Shown here: positions 61,400 to 64,000 of the stretch, piece after piece
Position numbering within the stretch: position 1 is the stretch's first letter
Layout: every line of letters begins with the position of its first letter
Assembly: GCA_030549775.1 (NCBI GenBank)
Contig: CM060174.1
Coordinates: 14,192,128-14,256,127, forward strand
Source: Tamarix chinensis
Lineage: Eukaryota; Streptophyta; Magnoliopsida; Caryophyllales; Tamaricaceae
Direction: 5' to 3'
Length of the DNA stretch: 64,000 nt
The notes under the pieces: generated by a model
The model's database searches: none
What the model was told of the DNA's origin: nothing
What the model saw: only the letters and a program-made list of their open reading frames with translations
Position numbers and translations under genes: made by a program

Positions 61400-64000
61400 T
61401 AAAATAAATTAGGGATAAAACAACAATAGGTCAATACCCAAAACCTTGGTCCATAAAGACCTATATAAGATCTTCAAAATTTCCACGCTTTCTCATGCCC
61501 TAAGCCCAACACAAGGTAATCTAGCTATTGGCCATCCACAAAAAGTTGCACATGACCCTGTACTCGTGGAGTTGAGTAGGCGATTGAACAAATGTGTACA
61601 TTAATATGCTACGTACTGAGTAAGCTAAGTTACCTCACTAATGATAGTTGTAAGCACACAATGTCATACCCTATTATGGAAATCATGCTAAACACCGGTT
61701 ATGCTTACTCCATACAATTAGGTATACACGCATTTTCATAATTATAGAATGCATTATGATTTCATGTCATACTAACTTAGATCATTCATAACTCAACATG
61801 CTAATCGTCACAACATGGAGATCATGGCTAGCAATCATAGTTCCAATTAAGTAGGTTATTCAAGCAACTCATTAGGCTCTTCCACATTCCACTTACATGA
61901 ATTACTCACATGGTCCATCTTCCAAGTTGCATAATCCATTAGGTTATTTATTTATAAGCCATTTTCTTGTTAGTTTTTAAGGCATTACTTCCATTGTTTA
62001 TAAGCCTTTATTTTAATTATTTATAAGAATTTAAGTTAATTATCCATAATCCAATATTCCTTCTCATTTATAAGCTATTAAGTTAAATATTTATATGCTA
62101 ATATGCTAATTATTTATAAACCATTACTCCTCAAGCAACAAACTAATTACCATCCTACAATCTCACATACCGTGGAAACCTATCTAAACCAAACAACATA
62201 AAATCTAGTAGAAGCCAAGTAATCACTAATGGACATAAGTCCTAACCAAAGCTAATAAGCCACCTAGGTGACCAGACCTTTTAGTATCAATATCATCTAG
62301 TATATCATTAGTATTTAGAGTAGGTAAAACATCGAAATCTACTAGGAATCCGCCTAAAGGCACAAAAAATGCTCAATGACAGACTAACCCTTAGTAGCTA
62401 ATTGAGGATCGGGTACTCTAGAACCATTTATTACTTGATTATCTTTCACTCTAAGTAATCTCCATGGATTATGTTATCACATAATGCTCACCTAACAACT
62501 AAAGCAACCCATCCACATAAATATTTCATCCGAACCATTGTTACCTTCCAAACCATGTGGTGGGACTCCCATTAGTTCTTAGCCAAGTTTAATCCATTTA
62601 TGCTAAGAATCCGTATTACATCATTAAAAAAAATAGAGGCTACATATGCTCTTATGCTAAGTCATACTGAATTTACATGGAACCTTCTATATTCTTCATG
62701 AAATCATTCTTTTTCTCAGATTCCTTAAATATTCTAACATGCGTCCTCAAAATGACAACAATGCCATACAAGCATGCAAATACCATAATTTACCTACTAT
62801 ATTATCTCACATGCTTATTCCCACCTCATTTCAAAGTCAAGAATGACTTACTTGAATGCTTAGCAAAATCCACACAAAAAGGGCAAAACCCTTAGCTGGG
62901 ATATTTTAACTTCCAAAAACCTTAAAAGTAAGAGTTCAAACTCAAAAACATTCATATAATTTTCAAAAAGCAAGGGATATGAATTAGGGAAAGAAAATAT
63001 GAGTTACCATATCCAAGAAGAACCCAAGGAAGAATCACCTGAAAGTAAAAACTCAATTTTTTTTCTTCAAATCTAACTCTATCTTGCTTAAGGATAAAAT
63101 AAGAGGGAGTTAGAGAAAGGATCAAAAGAGTAAAGTGAATTATAGTGAAGTCACATATCGAAGAAGAAAAAGGTATAAGTGTGGGAAACTCAAAATATTT
63201 TCAATGACTGAAATGAGGTAAAGGAAGGGGATGATTAAGGTTATATATACCTAATGAATCAGTCAAGAATTAAACGAGAAGGGTGCTAAAGATTGCATAC
63301 ACTAATTTTACTATTTGATCAAACCAATCAATTAATCAATAATAGGTTAACTTCCTTCCCATATCTCAAATGGTGCTTACTTAGAGATTGCATGTTGAGA
63401 TTCTCCAGAGAAGGATCGAAAATAAGAAAGGAAATGGGAAAATTAGCATGGGAAACAACTCTCCCAACCATGCAATGATAATTTGGAATAAATTAGAGTC
63501 ACACAGAGGAAAGAAGAAGAAGAAGACAAAGAATGAGGTCAACTTCTTCCATTTTTGCCAAATTCAAACCATCAAACCCATTAGAGACAAAACTAAAAGA
63601 TAGATAAATGCTAAAAATGGTTTAATATTACCATGAAACAACTTGGAGTTGGATTATCAAAGTTCCATTTTGATAAAATCATTTTCCAATAAAATCAGAC
63701 TTTGAAAAAAAATACTTAGCTCGGCAAACGAGTCGATCGATTTGGTTGACTAGATGAATGTTCTCCAGACCAGTCTATTAGTTTCCCAAACCATTTTATT
63801 GGTTCTGTCAAACCAAAGTTTAGGTTGAACATGATAAACCCGTTGATTAGTTCAGAGAACTAGTTTATTAGTATACTTATTCATTTTCCTCCATTTTCAA
63901 GACTTTTCCAAATCCCCTTTCTAGTCACACTCAAAATATATATTTAAATCAAAATCAAACATCTTTCTAAGTTCATTAAATACAAGAATTTCCGTTTTAT
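61400..64000 (+). mobile_element. LTR-like fragment, runs off the window
   Basis: The block GCTACGTACTGAGTAAGC (about 61607) matches the same block in B and E. It is followed by TTATTTATAAGCCATT-type short repeats (61940-62130), a GA-rich part (63090-63250, 63410-63540) and ACCAGTCTATTAGTTTCCC-type motifs (63720-63870). The order agrees with element E in plus orientation. The 5' end was not located and the 3' end is beyond the window. Confidence 0.45.

Overview
This is nuclear DNA of a flowering plant, most likely a dicot or magnoliid rather than a grass. It is AT-rich, its genes have GT-AG introns, and it carries a Cassandra TRIM retrotransposon, many plant-type LTR, hAT, MULE and LINE remnants, and microsatellites. 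There are no operons, CRISPR arrays or other prokaryotic features. Two cellular genes can be supported. All calls come from reading the sequence; no database search was run.

Layout. (1) 1-6365, plus strand: the 3' half of a TONSOKU (TSK/BRUSHY1/MGO3) gene, with ubiquitin-like and leucine-rich-repeat exons ending in a cysteine-rich tail. A small MITE sits in one intron. (2) About 7.8-31.2 kb: an old Mutator-like (MULE) domain with a decayed FAR1-type transposase on the plus strand, a probable transposon-associated DUF1985-like reading frame on the minus strand, and GTGAAA(G/T)AT repeat arrays. Younger elements are nested in it: solo LTR E (9374-13012) inside the transposase; Cassandra (15084-24805), whose 5' LTR is split by LTR-like element B (15114-24100), which is itself split by the 4.8-kb element A1 (15937-20758) and a 683-bp hAT; a 353-bp hAT; and solo LTR F (26936-30181, minus). 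(3) About 32.6-33.3 kb: the C-terminal remnant of a LINE. (4) About 33.3-41.1 kb: a stretch with few recognisable repeats containing an intact IDA-like peptide precursor gene (38700-38948, minus). (5) 41.1-43.1 kb: a tandem duplication of about 1 kb. (6) 43.2-48.8 kb: further LTR-like sequence. (7) 48.9-55.5 kb: a hAT (BED/DUF659) transposase pseudogene, minus strand, cut in two by a second copy of the A family (A2, 50156-55255) flanked by a perfect ATAAA duplication. (8) 55.5-64 kb: LTR fragments, a 1.2-kb hAT (59468-60691) with a perfect 8-bp duplication, and sequence with no recognised genes.

The most unusual feature is the family of long LTR-like elements (A1, A2, B, E, F, and truncated G, H and others). 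They have TGTAAYACCCC-type starts, TTACA/TTATA-type ends and 5-bp target duplications, and no coding interior is seen. They share a modular layout: a TACTGAGTAA-like block, an array of short hairpin units around CCACTATTATTCGCCAGTGG, in A a minisatellite of ATTACCATTTTACCC units, and a purine-rich block near the 3' end. Stem changes in some hairpin units are paired on both sides.
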